DNA of 64,000 bases, taken from NCBI GenBank assembly GCA_900312665.1, contig ONZQ02000013.1, positions 248,001 to 312,000 on the forward strand. The letters run 5' to 3'. The notes below the pieces were generated by a model that searched no databases, was not told the origin of the DNA, and saw only the letters and a program-made list of their open reading frames with translations. This DNA is from Cephalotrichum gorgonifer (taxonomy: Eukaryota; Ascomycota; Sordariomycetes; Microascales; Microascaceae). Position numbers and translations under genes: made by a program. Below, piece by piece: positions 19,090 through 31,576 of the stretch; the stretch's first letter is position 1, and each line of letters opens with the position of its first letter.

Positions 19090-22000
19090 ATCATGTCGCA
19101 GGTACAAAGTAATAAGCTGCAAGCCCACACTAAATAACCTTGTGACAGGCCGGATACAGCGGGGATCTTCTCTCTACCCCAAGTGTCGTACAAACTTAAG
19201 ACCCTTCCGCTCTTCTACTTGTCGAAGGATACGCGAGAGGTTATTGGTACTCCGGCCCCTTGAGCCTTTCCGACGCTTCCTCTTCATTGCGCCCCGTGGT
19301 TGCCGTCTGTTTCAACGATGGGAGGTGGACCAGGGGTGGGCAGTGGATCGGGAATCAGGTTATCCCGAAGTTTATTTGGTGGTCGGGGGTGGGTGGCGCC
19401 GTGGTCATGGAGCTCAGTTTGGATCCACCATAGGTTAACTAGTGTCATCCATCTGCACGCACTAATAACTTAGCTTGTCCACCAGCGCTAGGGCCGGAGC
19501 TCAACTACTACTATGAGCACTCGGACTTTGTAGCTGGCAGCGCATGCTCGTACTGGAAGCATCAGAGCGGTGCTGACACCGACGACTCTCGGACCGAAGG
19601 GCCAAGCCAGTCAGTCAGTCCCTCGTATTAACCTCGAGCTGTCAAGTGCTGTGCTCAGGCCACCAATGGCCGATCCTACTAGACCAGATATCGCTCGTAA
19701 TTTAGAGTGCGTTGTTTGAGCACATCCGTCACATTGCGAGTAAACGGAAGCAGGGGGGACGAAGAAAAAGGCTTTGGGAGTCCGCCGGTAAGGTTTGGCT
19801 TCGTGCCAATGGGCCGATTTGGGACGGGTGGCCTTTAGCTCTGATACCAATAGTGGCCGGTGGCGTGTTTATTGACGCCTCTGACGAGGTTGTCACGGCG
19901 TGTGGAGGAGGTCGATAAATCAGACTTTGGCAGGAACCCATATATTTATCCTCCCTTTGAAATTATCGGTTGTTCGAGGCAGACGGGCATGTGGAGGCGA
20001 TCATAATAGTCTTGAAAGAACTTGGGATCAGAAAACGTTGACGCACACCGCCCGCTTACAAGGACCACCACTTCCCCTTGGGGCTCAGGTACCGTCGCAG
20101 GAACAGGCTAAGCAGGGCAGGGCAGATCCCAGGCAACACCCCAAAATTCCCCACTCCCCAACCTCCAACCCCTCCATTGTCCCGTTCAACCCTGCCCCGC
20201 CAAGACTCCCTTCCGCCCTTGGCTTGGGAGGCACAGTGTCGGCGAAACTTGAGATCGGTCGCATCCACTGATTGCTCTCTGTTGTCTGTCCATCGACTAT
20301 CTAACGACAGCGAGCTCGGGGTAGAGAGACTTGCTACTCGGGGGACCAGAAACCTCCCCACCCTCCAAGGGATTGGAAAATGAGCCATAGGCAGAGAAAG
20401 TTTAGCTCGCGCGAATCTAATCCGCTAGTACGCGTTGCCTGAATGTTCCTGACCTGGTGTCGCAGCTTTCCTCTGTCGCAAGTGGTGTGGCAACTTTCGC
20501 TGGGCGCGGTTCTTCCTTCCTCGGTGCGCCAACGACGAGTACAAACGTCATCGCCACCCCTCCTCTTTCTCCCCTCCACTGCACTCCATCTATTCCCGTC
20601 GGTCCCGGCCTGTCCTCCCCCCCCTTCCCCTTCCCCGAAAATCTTTCCACCCCACACCAGCTCCACCAAGAGCGAAGTTCCTGTCCCAACCTCCCTTGAG
20701 AAGGCGGTGAAGTGAGTAAGGAAGGGGGATGGAAGAAGGGGGGGGGCGTGTAGCCTGGCCAATGCGTTACTCCAGTCCCGCCTACCCTGGCATTCCCAAT
20801 GATACTTGTGGACGTAGTCCACTGCTTTTGCGTCCTGCGGGCGGGTGGCCCTTGCTTGCGCCGTGGTGCGTGTGTGTGTATCTAGCCGAATGTACAAGTA
20901 CTACTAGTTCCTCGTTCCTCGAAGTGGGGCGTCACCCGTCGTACATCGTACTCGCAGTCCCGGTACTTCTCGTACCTTGTGCCTGGGCCAGGCCCTTCCA
21001 GTAATAGCGTCTTGCAAAAAAAAAGACCTGGGCCCGGAGCTGCTTGTGAAGTACTCAGTACTCGCTAGTCTGAAGTAGGACCGGACAAAACACGCAGGAC
21101 CCAGGTTTCTCAGGGTGAGTAAGGCGCCAAGCCAAACCAAACCAAATCAGCCCGAATAAAAAAAATATTGCAGCAAAGGAAACAATGGAAGGAGGCGCCC
21201 GGCGAAGGGGCGGGGGAAGGGGAGTCGACCCGCCTCCACCTTCCGTTATTATGTCGTACCTGCCTGCCTAATCGCACTGCCCTTGGAGACGTTGGGAGCT
21301 GGCCGCGATCGAAAGCAAGGCACAGGTACACCACACATGGCCTTTATTATTAACTCTACCCTTGCGGCAAAGTCCCCCTGTCCCGCTTTTTTTCTGACCT
21401 GCACATGACCGAGGGTGAGAGGGGCAGCAGGCGACAACAACCCCTCTCGTCACATCCCATGATACGCTACGAGGGAGGGAAGGGACGACCGCCGTGGCCG
21501 ATCCTGCGAGTACTTGTATTAGTAGCAACATGTTCTCGGACCCTGTCCTGATTTGGTTCAAGGTCTCGGTCTCCCCCGCCTTGCACAAGCGCTCTTTCGG
21601 TGATGTCTTACACCCGCTTACAGCCACCGGAGGGGAGGCGGAACGGCGCCGGTCTATTGGTACGACTGCTCGTATGCTGACCTCTAAGACTAACTAATGC
21701 GGAGACTCAGGCAACTTCTTCTGTCCGGGTCGCGCCGACAGCCTTTGCTGAGAAGTCGCCCATTCCTTATACGAGGCATTTGAAGCGTCGACCATTTGCG
21801 AAGACTCGTGCATGTTTTGAGGCAGTTTCTCTTTTTTATTTTCCTACGCACACACGCATTACTATGGGTAGTAGGAGCAAGCTTATTCAGTCCTCCCTGC
21901 CACCCGTCATCTTTCAACGCTACGTACCGATCGGCACCTGAGCACGACGTCAAGAGCAGGTAACAATAGCCGGATTCGTTCTCGACGGAGTCCACCCAGC

Positions 22001-23856
22001 GATACCCGATCCCATCGCCTCCTCCATCATCTGCATGATGAGCATGAACATACGAGTTTCGAGTACATGGGGGTCACCGCTCGCCAGTCCCCTCGTCAGG
22101 TACGAGTACGAGTGCTGATTCATTCCGCACTAGTGCATCCCAGGGTTGGAGGATGCTGCAGAGCTAGTGGACCCCCCGACCTCTGACCGAGTGGTTGGCG
22201 TGTCTTGGCTTGCATGTTCCATCGACTATGGAGTACGAGTATTGCATTTACACACGCCTGGAGTACAGAGTACGAGGATAACCCTGGTATCCATTCCATC
22301 CATCCCTCAGCATCAAAAGCGCCCCTTCCCATTGGGTCCCCCCCTCAGCCCCCTCGGCCGGGATTTAGGACTCGCTGTTTCCAAAGTCCATCCCTCCATG
22401 GTGTCTCGATCGGCCCAGTCATGTTACCCACGCCCATTGTGCGCTGGGAGACTGCCAACAGGTGGGTGGCCCATACTCCCGCCCTGGCTGGGCTCAGAAA
22501 AGACGCAAACGCAAGGGGACAGCTTTGTCGGGTAACGCAAAGACGGAGAATAGAAAGGGGGACGGCCACACCTCAATGACCTTGCGTGCTCGAGTACTAC
22601 AAAGCCAGCTTGTCAGCGCGCCCAGCTTTCATTTCTATGGATATGTAATACGTGGGCTACAGTCGTCGCCACTCCATCGGGCCGCTCCTGATTTTCTCGA
22701 TGTCATGATCCCGTCACTTGGCCCGTTCCTGTTCTTGTACCCTCCCTTTCCTCTAAGGGTAGAAAACCCAGGGCGCCCTGTCGAGCTTATTTCTGAACCT
22801 TCCCCCAAAGGCGAGAAGGCTATCTTAACTTTTAGCCCTTGGGCCTTCGCATTCTCGCCACATGATGCCCTGATAATAGCATACTTTGACCTTTTTCCCT
22901 AGGCGGGCGAAACCTTGCGACAGGTTTGATCGTGATAGGTGCTCAGGGTAATAGTCGAGGCGCGTGTCCTGTTCCGTCGCCTTGCAGTATCACTACTCGC
23001 AGTAGTTCGACCGGCGGCGTACAAACTCAAAAAAGCAACAGCCGCTTCAGCGGGGTCATAGCTTTTTAGCTTTTGGTGGCGATGGGACCCGACTATCGTC
23101 ATCGCCCTGGCTGGGCCCTGCCCTGGAGGGGCAGCAGGGCCATCAGGTACCAACAGCGGGTTCATTTGGATACAATCTACAAGGACATGGAAGCTACCTA
23201 CCTACATACGAGTAATACAGTACTCATACAACACACAACTTATGAGCTACAATACAATATACAATATACATTTTTGTAATGTTTTCTTGTTTCCATCTTC
23301 GCAATCCCTTCCTGCTCCTGCTACTTCACCTTCTTCATCCACTTTTTTTTTTAGTTTTTATAATCACCTCTATTTGTTTCCTTCCCCCTCCCCATTTTAC
23401 CCCTCGATCCTCGATTCATTCCGTTCCTTCGGCAACCTCAAAGTGCGTGCGTGCCCCTCGCCGATCTTATTCTTGCCCAGTGCCGCCGGGATCTCAATCA
23501 TTCTCAAACATACCCCCTCTCCACAACCCGTTCTCGTCGCACACCCCCCTTTTTCTGTCTCCCACCCCACCCCCCCCTTTCATGCTCGCCCCTTCGGTCC
23601 CCGCATCCTTCGAGCCTTCGACCCTCGTCACAGACCACCCCTCCCTTCGCCCCTGCCCACGCCCCTGCCACCCCTCGAAACCCGCCCCTCAGCCTCACTA
23701 GCGCCTTTCCCACATATCTACTCCCGCAGCCCGCCGTACCTGCGTAACCTTGTTCCTCCTTTTTCCCCTCCTTTTTCTCCTTCCGCTTCCTACCCCCCCC
23801 CCGCCGCCTTGCCGTCATCACACACCCACGTCGACTGTCCCCCACCTCGTTCGACG

Positions 23857-26044
23857 ATGGCAACCGCATTCCGCCCAGTAAATGTACACTCACCCATCCC
23901 CGAGGCGACCACCAGCGACATGACTTCCCCCACAACCCCGCGACCGGCAGCACCGGGGTCGCAGCTCGAGCAGCCCAGGTCACAAGTCGACGATGCCACC
24001 ACCCCAACGAGAGCCTCCTTCCAGGCGTCGCTGTCGTCACAAAAACCCCTACCGACATCACCATTCCCACAAGCAGTGCGGGTCCCGAACTCGGCGAGTC
24101 CCAGCGGTGCGAATGAGAGGGAAGGGTCCGCGAACGACGACGTCGAAATGGATGGGTCGTCGAACGGCCAGGCGGAAGCTGGCAGCAACGGACACGATGG
24201 TGATATCCCAGAGGAGGACGAATCAGACGAAGACAGCCCCAACGCCGACGGCTCGAGATCGAGTAAGAAGAAGAAGTCCCAGCGGTTCTACTGCACCGAC
24301 TTCCCGCCATGCAACCTCAGCTTCACTCGGAGCGAACACCTCGCAAGACATATCCGGTTCGTCAGCCCCGGTGTGGGTGCGGTTATCCGCTATGTAGGAG
24401 AGGGTGGCGACGTTTTGCTAACTGACTCTTTCTTGGGGATCGCGCAGGAAACATACCGGCGAGAGACCATTCCAGTGCCACTGCTCGCGGCGCTTCTCCA
24501 GACTGGACAATCTGAGGCAACATGCGCAGACGGTCCACATTAACGAAGATATTCCTATGGACTCACTAGCGGCGACTGGATCGAGATATCAGCGCCAAAT
24601 CCGAACGGATAGGGTACGGCCGACGACCGGGAGGGCCAGGGCTTCCACCGCGGGAAGCATGAGTGGCCCGGTCCGGGGCCACTCCAAGTCACTGTCCACC
24701 TCGAGTATACAGAGCATGAGCTCCGTCGGATCGGTATTTGATGCAAGGGGCGATATCCGGCGGAGGCCAGCTCCCCTCGTCATGGCCGACCATAGGACGA
24801 GGCTCTCGTCGGAATCCTACCACAGCGCCGCCGATAGCGCCTACTCTTATCGTCATCCCTCGCCCGGCGAGTTCAGCACCCCGACGTCCGCCACTTATTC
24901 CACTAATCAGAGCAGCCCTCGCTGGTCGGCCATGGGTTCCTCGCCCACGTCCGCTCATACCCACTCCCGATCCCAGAGCATGTTCACCGACAGCCGGATG
25001 CCACCGGGCCGCCGCCTTAGCGTCCCGTCCGGCGCGAACCCCTTCCAGGGTCCCCACGGCGCCATCGTCGGCCACACGGTCATGGTACCCCCCGGGGTGG
25101 GCCCTTCGAGCGCGGGCGGCTTCTCCCCCGGAACTGTAGTCGCCACGCCGACGTCAGGCTGGGGCTCCGGCAGGCGCGACTCGATATCCTCCTCGGCCGC
25201 CGGGGACGATGGCTGGCGCAGGCGGACCTGGCATCCCGACTCGCGGAACTTCGCCGCGCCTACGAGCACGCTCAACAGCGTCGCCAACGCCGAGAGCATC
25301 CACCCCAATGCTCCGGCACCCATCGCCCACGGGCCGCCGAACCCGAATAACACCGTCCGGCTACCCGGGATTGAGTCCTTCATCACCGCCCCCCGCCCGG
25401 CAACGCCTCCGAAGCGGGCCCCGTCCCCGATGGCCGTGGATACTGAGATGGCGGGTGCGCAGGCGCCCCACCCGCTAGATCCGGAATCTGGGAGGAGCGA
25501 CCGGCAGTGGGAGATGGGCCTCCATCGCGGGCTGACCCGCCTCGATATTTCCAATACGCCTCCCGGCGATGCGGCCGGAACGTGGGCGAGCGAGACGGAG
25601 CGAGCCGTGCAGGCGCAGGCCGAGCAGGCGAGGGTGAACCAGCCGACTGTAAGGTTCCAAGTCGAGACGCCGCCTACACACCCGGCTGGCAGTCGGCGGA
25701 CGCCGCCCCGCGCTTATCAGCATCAACACACGCTCTCGGCGCCGTCTATTACTACGCCCAGGGAGTCGAAGAGGCACGGATGGTATCACGGTCCGCCGAA
25801 TCCCCATGGGTATGAGCAGGCCCAGGGCGACGTAAATCCCGACCCGCGGCCGAGGGTTGAGCGAATGGTGCATCCGAACGTCGCCGCCTTCTCCGGGTTC
25901 CCAGCTCGGGAGCCCGCGCAGCAACAGCAACAACAGCAGCAGAATCCCCAGCAGCCTTCACCCTCGAATCCTGAAGCGCTCAAGAGGCTCGAGGCCCTCG
26001 TGGCTGTTGCTGCGAACGAAGGGAAGACCGCGACGGCGTATTAG
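23857..26044 (+). CDS. Two-finger C2H2 transcription factor
   Basis: The gene encodes 698 aa from two exons, 23,857-24,356 and 24,448-26,044. The 91-nt intron starts GTTCGT and splits the codon for the arginine at the end of finger 1; splicing restores the linker KHTGERPF. Finger 1 is C146-x5-C152-x12-H165-x3-H169. Finger 2 is C177-x1-C179-x12-H192-x4-H197, an unusually short C-x-C pair, with SRLDNLRQH as its recognition helix. The N terminus is Ser/Thr/Pro-rich with an acidic patch (EEDESDED) and a basic KKKK stretch before the fingers. The C terminus is low-complexity and ends near a poly-Gln run. The finger pair resembles the adjacent two-finger DNA-binding unit of fungal ADR1/RSF2-type regulators. 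The target genes are unknown. The pyrimidine-rich leader and the 8.4 kb of upstream DNA suggest complex control. Confidence 0.88.
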
Positions 26045-28035
26045 TCCCGATGGCGGGCTTCCTAACTCTCCCTTCTCTCCGACCTCCTCTTCTCCTACAC
26101 TAGTCCCAGAGGCGCGTCACTGGAACCTTTCCAACCTGGCTTGCTCACCCACATTCGTCTCCGCCCAGGCTACCTACTTCTCGCTCCAGGCGCCCGCTAC
26201 TCCGCTCGGATTTTCTACTATTTCCTTTCAACTCGGATTCGGTTCTACACTCTATATAAGACAACAATCGCTACAAAGCTCCAAGAACGGACTTTTGCAA
26301 CGGTCCACAACTTGATATACCCCTCGGGAGGACTATACTCGGTTAGGTTCTTACATATATGCATTCGCGGTTGAACATGGTTGGAAGGCATTCGTTTCAT
26401 ACCCATAATACCCCCACACCCTCCAAGTCGAGGGCTCATCCTGCCGGAGCGGGGCGAAACAAACCACGCCTTGGTAGGACTCCAACCGGTCTACGCTTGG
26501 TTCATTCCTCTGTCTCTCTCTTCTCTTTCTCATCATTGGATACAGTGAGCAACCAGCAATGGAGAATTCCCACTTTCGCTTTCATCTTGTTTTAAGGAGC
26601 CAGCGTTTTTTTTTCTTCTTTCCCTTTTCGAAGCGATACTCCTTTCCTCTTGTTTGCATTCGGTCTAATTTTGTCTAGTTGGGGTTTCGGGAAGGGACAG
26701 CGTCTCTTTTTTTTCATCTCTCACTCTCTATCTCTCGCACTCTCTCCTTTTTACGTTTTCACGTTTTGACGTTTTGATGACTGTTACGCGAATGGGTCTG
26801 GACAGGACACGGACTAGGTGGCAACAAGGGAAACGAGGCTTTCATATTTCTTTTTCTCGTTGGATGGAAATAACTCGGGCTTTTAACGTCGTCATGATCA
26901 AATGGTTTGGGGGGCATCGGGGATACAAACTCGGCTCTTTGTGGAAATTCTTCTTCTCCTCTCTTGGGCCTTTCTCCCTTTTCGCTTTCTAGTGGGACCG
27001 CTACCTTCCCCCCCGCTTCTCCGTCTCCACGGACTGGTTGTCGGACCTGGAGCGGGCCGGGGGGAGATGAGGGCGGAACCCGGGGAAGTGGGGTTTCTGG
27101 TCTTCCTTTTTTGTTTGGTAGGGAGATACTGTTGGGACTTTGATACTTTTTTGTTTTCCTTTGGCAGGTATGGATGTGAGTATCGAGTATGAGCTCATGA
27201 TTCAGTGAGATACCCTCTCTTATGTGGACCTATTATTTAGTTTATAAGAATGGAACATTGGTTTCTTCGACTCTCTTGTGCCATCCGTGTGTGCTTGTGT
27301 GTGTATGATGTGTGGTCCTTGTCCTGGCGGCCATGAGCGGATGTAGCTCAGCTGATCCGCATAATGGTTATATACTGTATGTATCGCTTTATAACGAATA
27401 GAGCACTGTCGCAGTTGGAGTCTAATGTTCTCGATTTGGCTTGATTATCTCGAAACTACTCGTATGCTCGGAACTACCGGGCTCATGACGGGTCGTCCCC
27501 GGCCGGATGGTCGGAAGAGGTCCACATGGAGCGTTACCATCAGGTACCCCATAATTCTTCCCGTGGATGCCAAGCGCAAACTATACTATAGTCTATCCTA
27601 ATAATCTCCGGTTATATCCGGACTACGCAACTGGAGTTTTGGCCTTTGCTTGTCGACTTCCTTACCCAGCTCCAGAGAGAAGTGATAATAGTCGTGAGGT
27701 CTTGTGATTCGTACTTTGCGTAAAGTAAGCTCGGAGCTCGGCACGGCAAATGACCTGCCGCCTGCCATCAGCTGGGACGTGGGTGTTGTTCGCGTCGTTC
27801 GGCTATTCTTCGGCTCATCCCCCAACTACAGCGCAACAACCCCCCCCCCGGGCCGTTTCGCATCACCAGGCCCACGCTGTTTTGCGCCAACAGTCGCGAC
27901 ACTCGAATCATCCGCTGCGCGAGCTCCCAATAACCTGCAGGAACACCCTCTCCGGATCACCTAGGTGCCGTACATACTCAATTCGACCTACCACTACCAC
28001 ACGAGCCGGCCTCGCGAGTCGTGATTCGTGTCGCG
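26045..28035. other. Intergenic region between C2H2 and RSC1 genes
   Basis: The first part is T-rich and probably 3' untranslated. I see no protein gene. A short hairpin resembling the 5' end of tRNA-Phe lies at 27,337-27,360, and an ACGTTTT-type iteration lies at about 26,753-26,776. The last few hundred bases are the RSC1 promoter. Confidence 0.6.
27337..27360 (+). other. Hairpin resembling a tRNA 5' end
   Basis: gcggatgtagctcagctg resembles the acceptor and D-arm start of eukaryotic tRNA-Phe from memory, and is closed directly by atccgc, the reverse complement of its first six bases. No anticodon arm or T arm follows. It may be a tRNA fragment or chance. Confidence 0.3.
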
Positions 28036-31000
28036 ATGCCTTCCAACGCGGACGCGACCGAGGTGCGCGAGACGATAGAGGCCAAGGGCGTGGCGGCACG
28101 CGCGGCCACGGAGGACGTCGACATGAAGGACGCCGGTGACGAAGACGCGGACGGCGAGGCGGATGCCGAGGGCGAGGACGTCGACGGGGACGGGGAGGCG
28201 GACGCGGAGGGGGAGGAGGACGAGGAGGAGGAGGTCCCGGAGAGAGGCTCCAAGGAGCTCTTGCAGACTATCCATGACCTTTCGGCCTTTCTATGTTCCT
28301 ACAAGGAAGAGTAGGTTTTACTTTCCTCCCAACGTCTACTTCTGACCCGGTCCCGGGCCACGGACTAGTGCTAACACTTAGGGTGGTGTCCGGCAGTGGC
28401 GAGGAAGACGAGCTTGCGATAGGATTCCAGCGCATCCCCAACAGGCGCACCTTACCGCACTATTTTGAGGTCATCTCTACTCCGATCGCGTTCAGCACCA
28501 TACGGGTAAGTAAAACGCGCGACTCGTCACCCACTCCCCACTTGCCTCCCAAGGAACGACACTCTGCTGCCTAGACTCAACAAGGCTGACTTCCCTCCTC
28601 CCTCACAGCAAAAGGTCATGCGCAAACAGTATACCGCGTTCCCCGAGTTCGTCCGAGACGTGGCGCAGATATGTCATAACGCGCAGGTCTTCAATCGGCC
28701 GTCCGCTGGCATCTTCGGTGCCGCGGTACGGCTGCGGGAGCTCTTCGTGGAGGAGCTGCAGAAACTGGTCGACCAGGGTGTCATTACCGAGTCAGAGGCC
28801 GAACTACCCGACCTAGGAGACCTGCCTTCCGCCGATGAGTCGCCCGCGCCCGAGGACGACGAGGAGGAGGAAGAGGAGGATGACGAAGAGGACGAGGAGG
28901 AGGAAGACGACGACGACGACGACGAAGGCACGCGTCGTCGGGGGCGGAGGAGCCGCGCCTTGAGGAGGAGGGACTCCGCTACAGAAGGGAAGAAGCGGCG
29001 TGGCCGGCCGCCGAGGGTCCTCACGCCGATGGAGGCGCGGATCCAGTCGGTCATCAAGGGGCTCAGGAAGCCGCGGGACGAGGACGGCGACCTCATGATC
29101 TACCCGTTCGAGAAGCTCCCCGACCGGCAGGCGAACCCGGACTACTACCAGGTGATCGGCACGCCGATCGCGCTCGACCACATCAAGAAGAAGGCCAAGA
29201 GGAAGAAGTACCGGGACGTCGACCACGTGCTCGCAGACATCGAGCTGATGTTCGAGAACGCGAAGCGGTACAACGAGGACGGGAGTGACCTCTTCGAGGC
29301 GGCGGTGGAGCTACAGAAGTTCGCGCGGCAGCTGGCGAGGCAGGAGAAGGACAGGCCGGACGAGGACTTCCGGGACGACGAGGGGAAGCTGCCGCTCTCG
29401 GAGATCCAGGGGGTCCAGGGCGAGACGTGGAGGGTGGGCGACTGGGTGCACGTGCGGAACGCCAACGACCCGGGCAAGCCCGTGGTGGCGCAGATCTACC
29501 GCACGTGGCAGGACCCGTCGGGGCAGAGGTGGATCAACGCGTGCTGGTACTACCGCCCCGAGCAGACTGTGCACCGGGCCGAGAAGCACTTTTACGAGCA
29601 CGAGGTGGTCAAGACGGGGCAGTACCGCGACCACCGGGTGGAGGAGATCGTGGACCGGTGCTTCGTCATGTTCGTGACGCGGTTCCCCAAGGGCCGGCCG
29701 CAGGGCCTGCCGCGCGACAAGGCCGTGTACGTGTGCGAGTCGAGGTACAACGAGGAGAAGCACACGTTCAACAAGATCAAGACGTGGGCGAGCTGCCTGC
29801 CGGACGAGGTGCGCGAGAGGGACTACGTCATGGACCTGTACCCGGCGCCGCTGAGGATGAGGAAGGTCCCGAGCCCGATCAAGCACCTGCTGCGGGACGA
29901 CGCCAAGCCGACGGACGACCTGCCGAAGCCGACGTGGGGGAATCCGAGCGCGCCGCCGATCGTGGGGGCCGTTCACAACCGCGCAAGGGAGCCCAATGTA
30001 AGTGTTTGTTTTCTTTTTCTTCTTCCTGTCTTCACTTGCTCGTTTCTTTTCCTATTTTTTCTTCTTCTGGTCGGACAGGTGTATTGCTTATTGCCGCTCT
30101 TTCTTATTATCCGCCGGTTTTGTCCTTGGCTGTTGTTTGCTTTTGATGGTCTGCCCAGACCAGACGGAACATTCCATCTCACATTCCCGCCATTTAATGT
30201 TCTTTGTATCATACCGCCCGCTCCTGCCGCCGTTACTTTCTGTTGCACATATGTCGGCACTTCATCGGCTATATATCCGATGTATCGCGCTCTTTTCAAC
30301 GGTTTCCGCGTGTTGGGTTCTGCAGATATTTTCAGCCTGTTGGACTCAAGCGATGCTCCATTCACCTCCGACGACCTTATTCTGCCTTTCTCATCTCACT
30401 ACCCCCTGGTTAAAGGCTGTCTATTAGCGCCATTTTCATTTCATTCTCTCAGGAAAAGAAAGACAAAGCCCAGCGATAGAAGGCGGGCGCCACATGTCAT
30501 CAACGCTACATCATATCTAACTCTGTCGTCCGTCTATATAGGAATCACCACCTCCGGAGCCATCACCACCTCCAACGCCAGCTCCTCCGGTCCAGCCCCG
30601 TTCCATCCCCCGACCTCCTCCGCCCCATTCCGCGCCGCGCGGTGTTCCCCACGTCGTCGGACCCACCCACCACCCCGTCCCCGTTGGTGGATATCACATG
30701 CCTGGCCCACAACCTGGCGTGGTCCAAGTCCCTCATAGTCACTCCCCTGCACCACCACCCCACTCCCACTACACCCCCGGTCACTTCCAGCCATCCACAC
30801 CGCACGCCGCACACCCTGCGACCCCGTCGCCCATTCTCAGGCACAACCAGGTCGCCAGCCCCGTACCACCTGCCTACATCCAGCATCAACAACCTCCCGT
30901 GGCTATCCGGCCGATGCACCTCGCCCAACAGCAACAACAACATCATCCCCAGCAGGTCACGTATATTCACCACCAAGCGCCTCCCCAGGCCTACGCGGGC

Positions 31001-31576
31001 GCTCATCTGCACCCCCCTCACATGCAGCATCAGCAGCACATGCAAACTCCCATACCGCAGCAAAACTACAACCACCACGTCCACCACATCCCCACCCCGT
31101 CGCGCGCACCCATGGCTCCCACCCCAGGCAATGCCGCGCCGCCGATGCACCACCAACAGCCGAACGCGTACAACGCGCCCCGGACGATCGACGTGTACAC
31201 GCTCGCCGACGCCGCCAACGAGGCCATCCCCGAGGGCGTGCGGAAGGAGTACCACGCCGACGAGCAAGGGCGCGTCCTCTTCTTCGCGGCGCCGCCGGCG
31301 ACGCACGACGAGCTGAGCAAGGAGAGCGCGGGGCTAGCGCACAGCGCGCGGTACCTCGAGGGGCTGGACGAGTGGAAGAGGGACAGGGAGGAGAAGAGGC
31401 GGGCCAGGGACCTGCGGAGGGCCGAGGAGGGGAAGAGGCGCAAGGTGGCGGAGATGGAGGCAGCGGCCGCGCGGGACGAGAAGACGATGGACCGCGCGGC
31501 GGAGGTGCTGGCGGGGTATTTCGGCGCGCACGAGGAGGCAACGAGGAGGATCGTGGCGGGTGTGGGGCTTGAGTGA
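28036..31576 (+). CDS. RSC1: RSC complex subunit, double bromodomain plus BAH
   Basis: This is the fungal RSC1/RSC2 homologue (940 aa; the yeast proteins are about 890-930). It is a nuclear subunit of the RSC SWI/SNF-type chromatin remodeller that reads acetylated histones. Exons are 28,036-28,310, 28,382-28,505, 28,609-29,997 and 30,542-31,576, and all joins keep phase. An acidic N terminus is followed by bromodomain 1 (about 75-180), a long Glu/Asp run, and an RRGRPP hook-like basic motif. Bromodomain 2 (about 270-375, NPDYYQVIGTPI) comes next, then a BAH domain (about 406-525, WRVGDWVHVRN). Exon 4 adds a Pro/His/Gln-rich, probably disordered region and a C-terminal coiled coil rich in Arg/Glu. 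The last intron is 544 nt, long for this genome. Confidence 0.94.

Larger units (their letters stand above)
15462..23856. other. 8.4-kb stretch without a recognisable gene
   Basis: I read all frames and found only short, compositionally random open frames, none with a recognisable domain or credible splice-linked exons. It holds simple-sequence patches (GTGTCC iteration near 16,265; CCACGC near 17,714; CTCTCC near 17,841), a 21-bp tandem repeat at 18,961, and an inverted repeat at 19,071. The last roughly 600 bases are a strongly pyrimidine-rich leader of the C2H2 gene. TACGAGTA/GTACTTGTAC-like words recur from about 17,500 to 23,230. Non-coding RNAs cannot be excluded. Confidence 0.6.
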
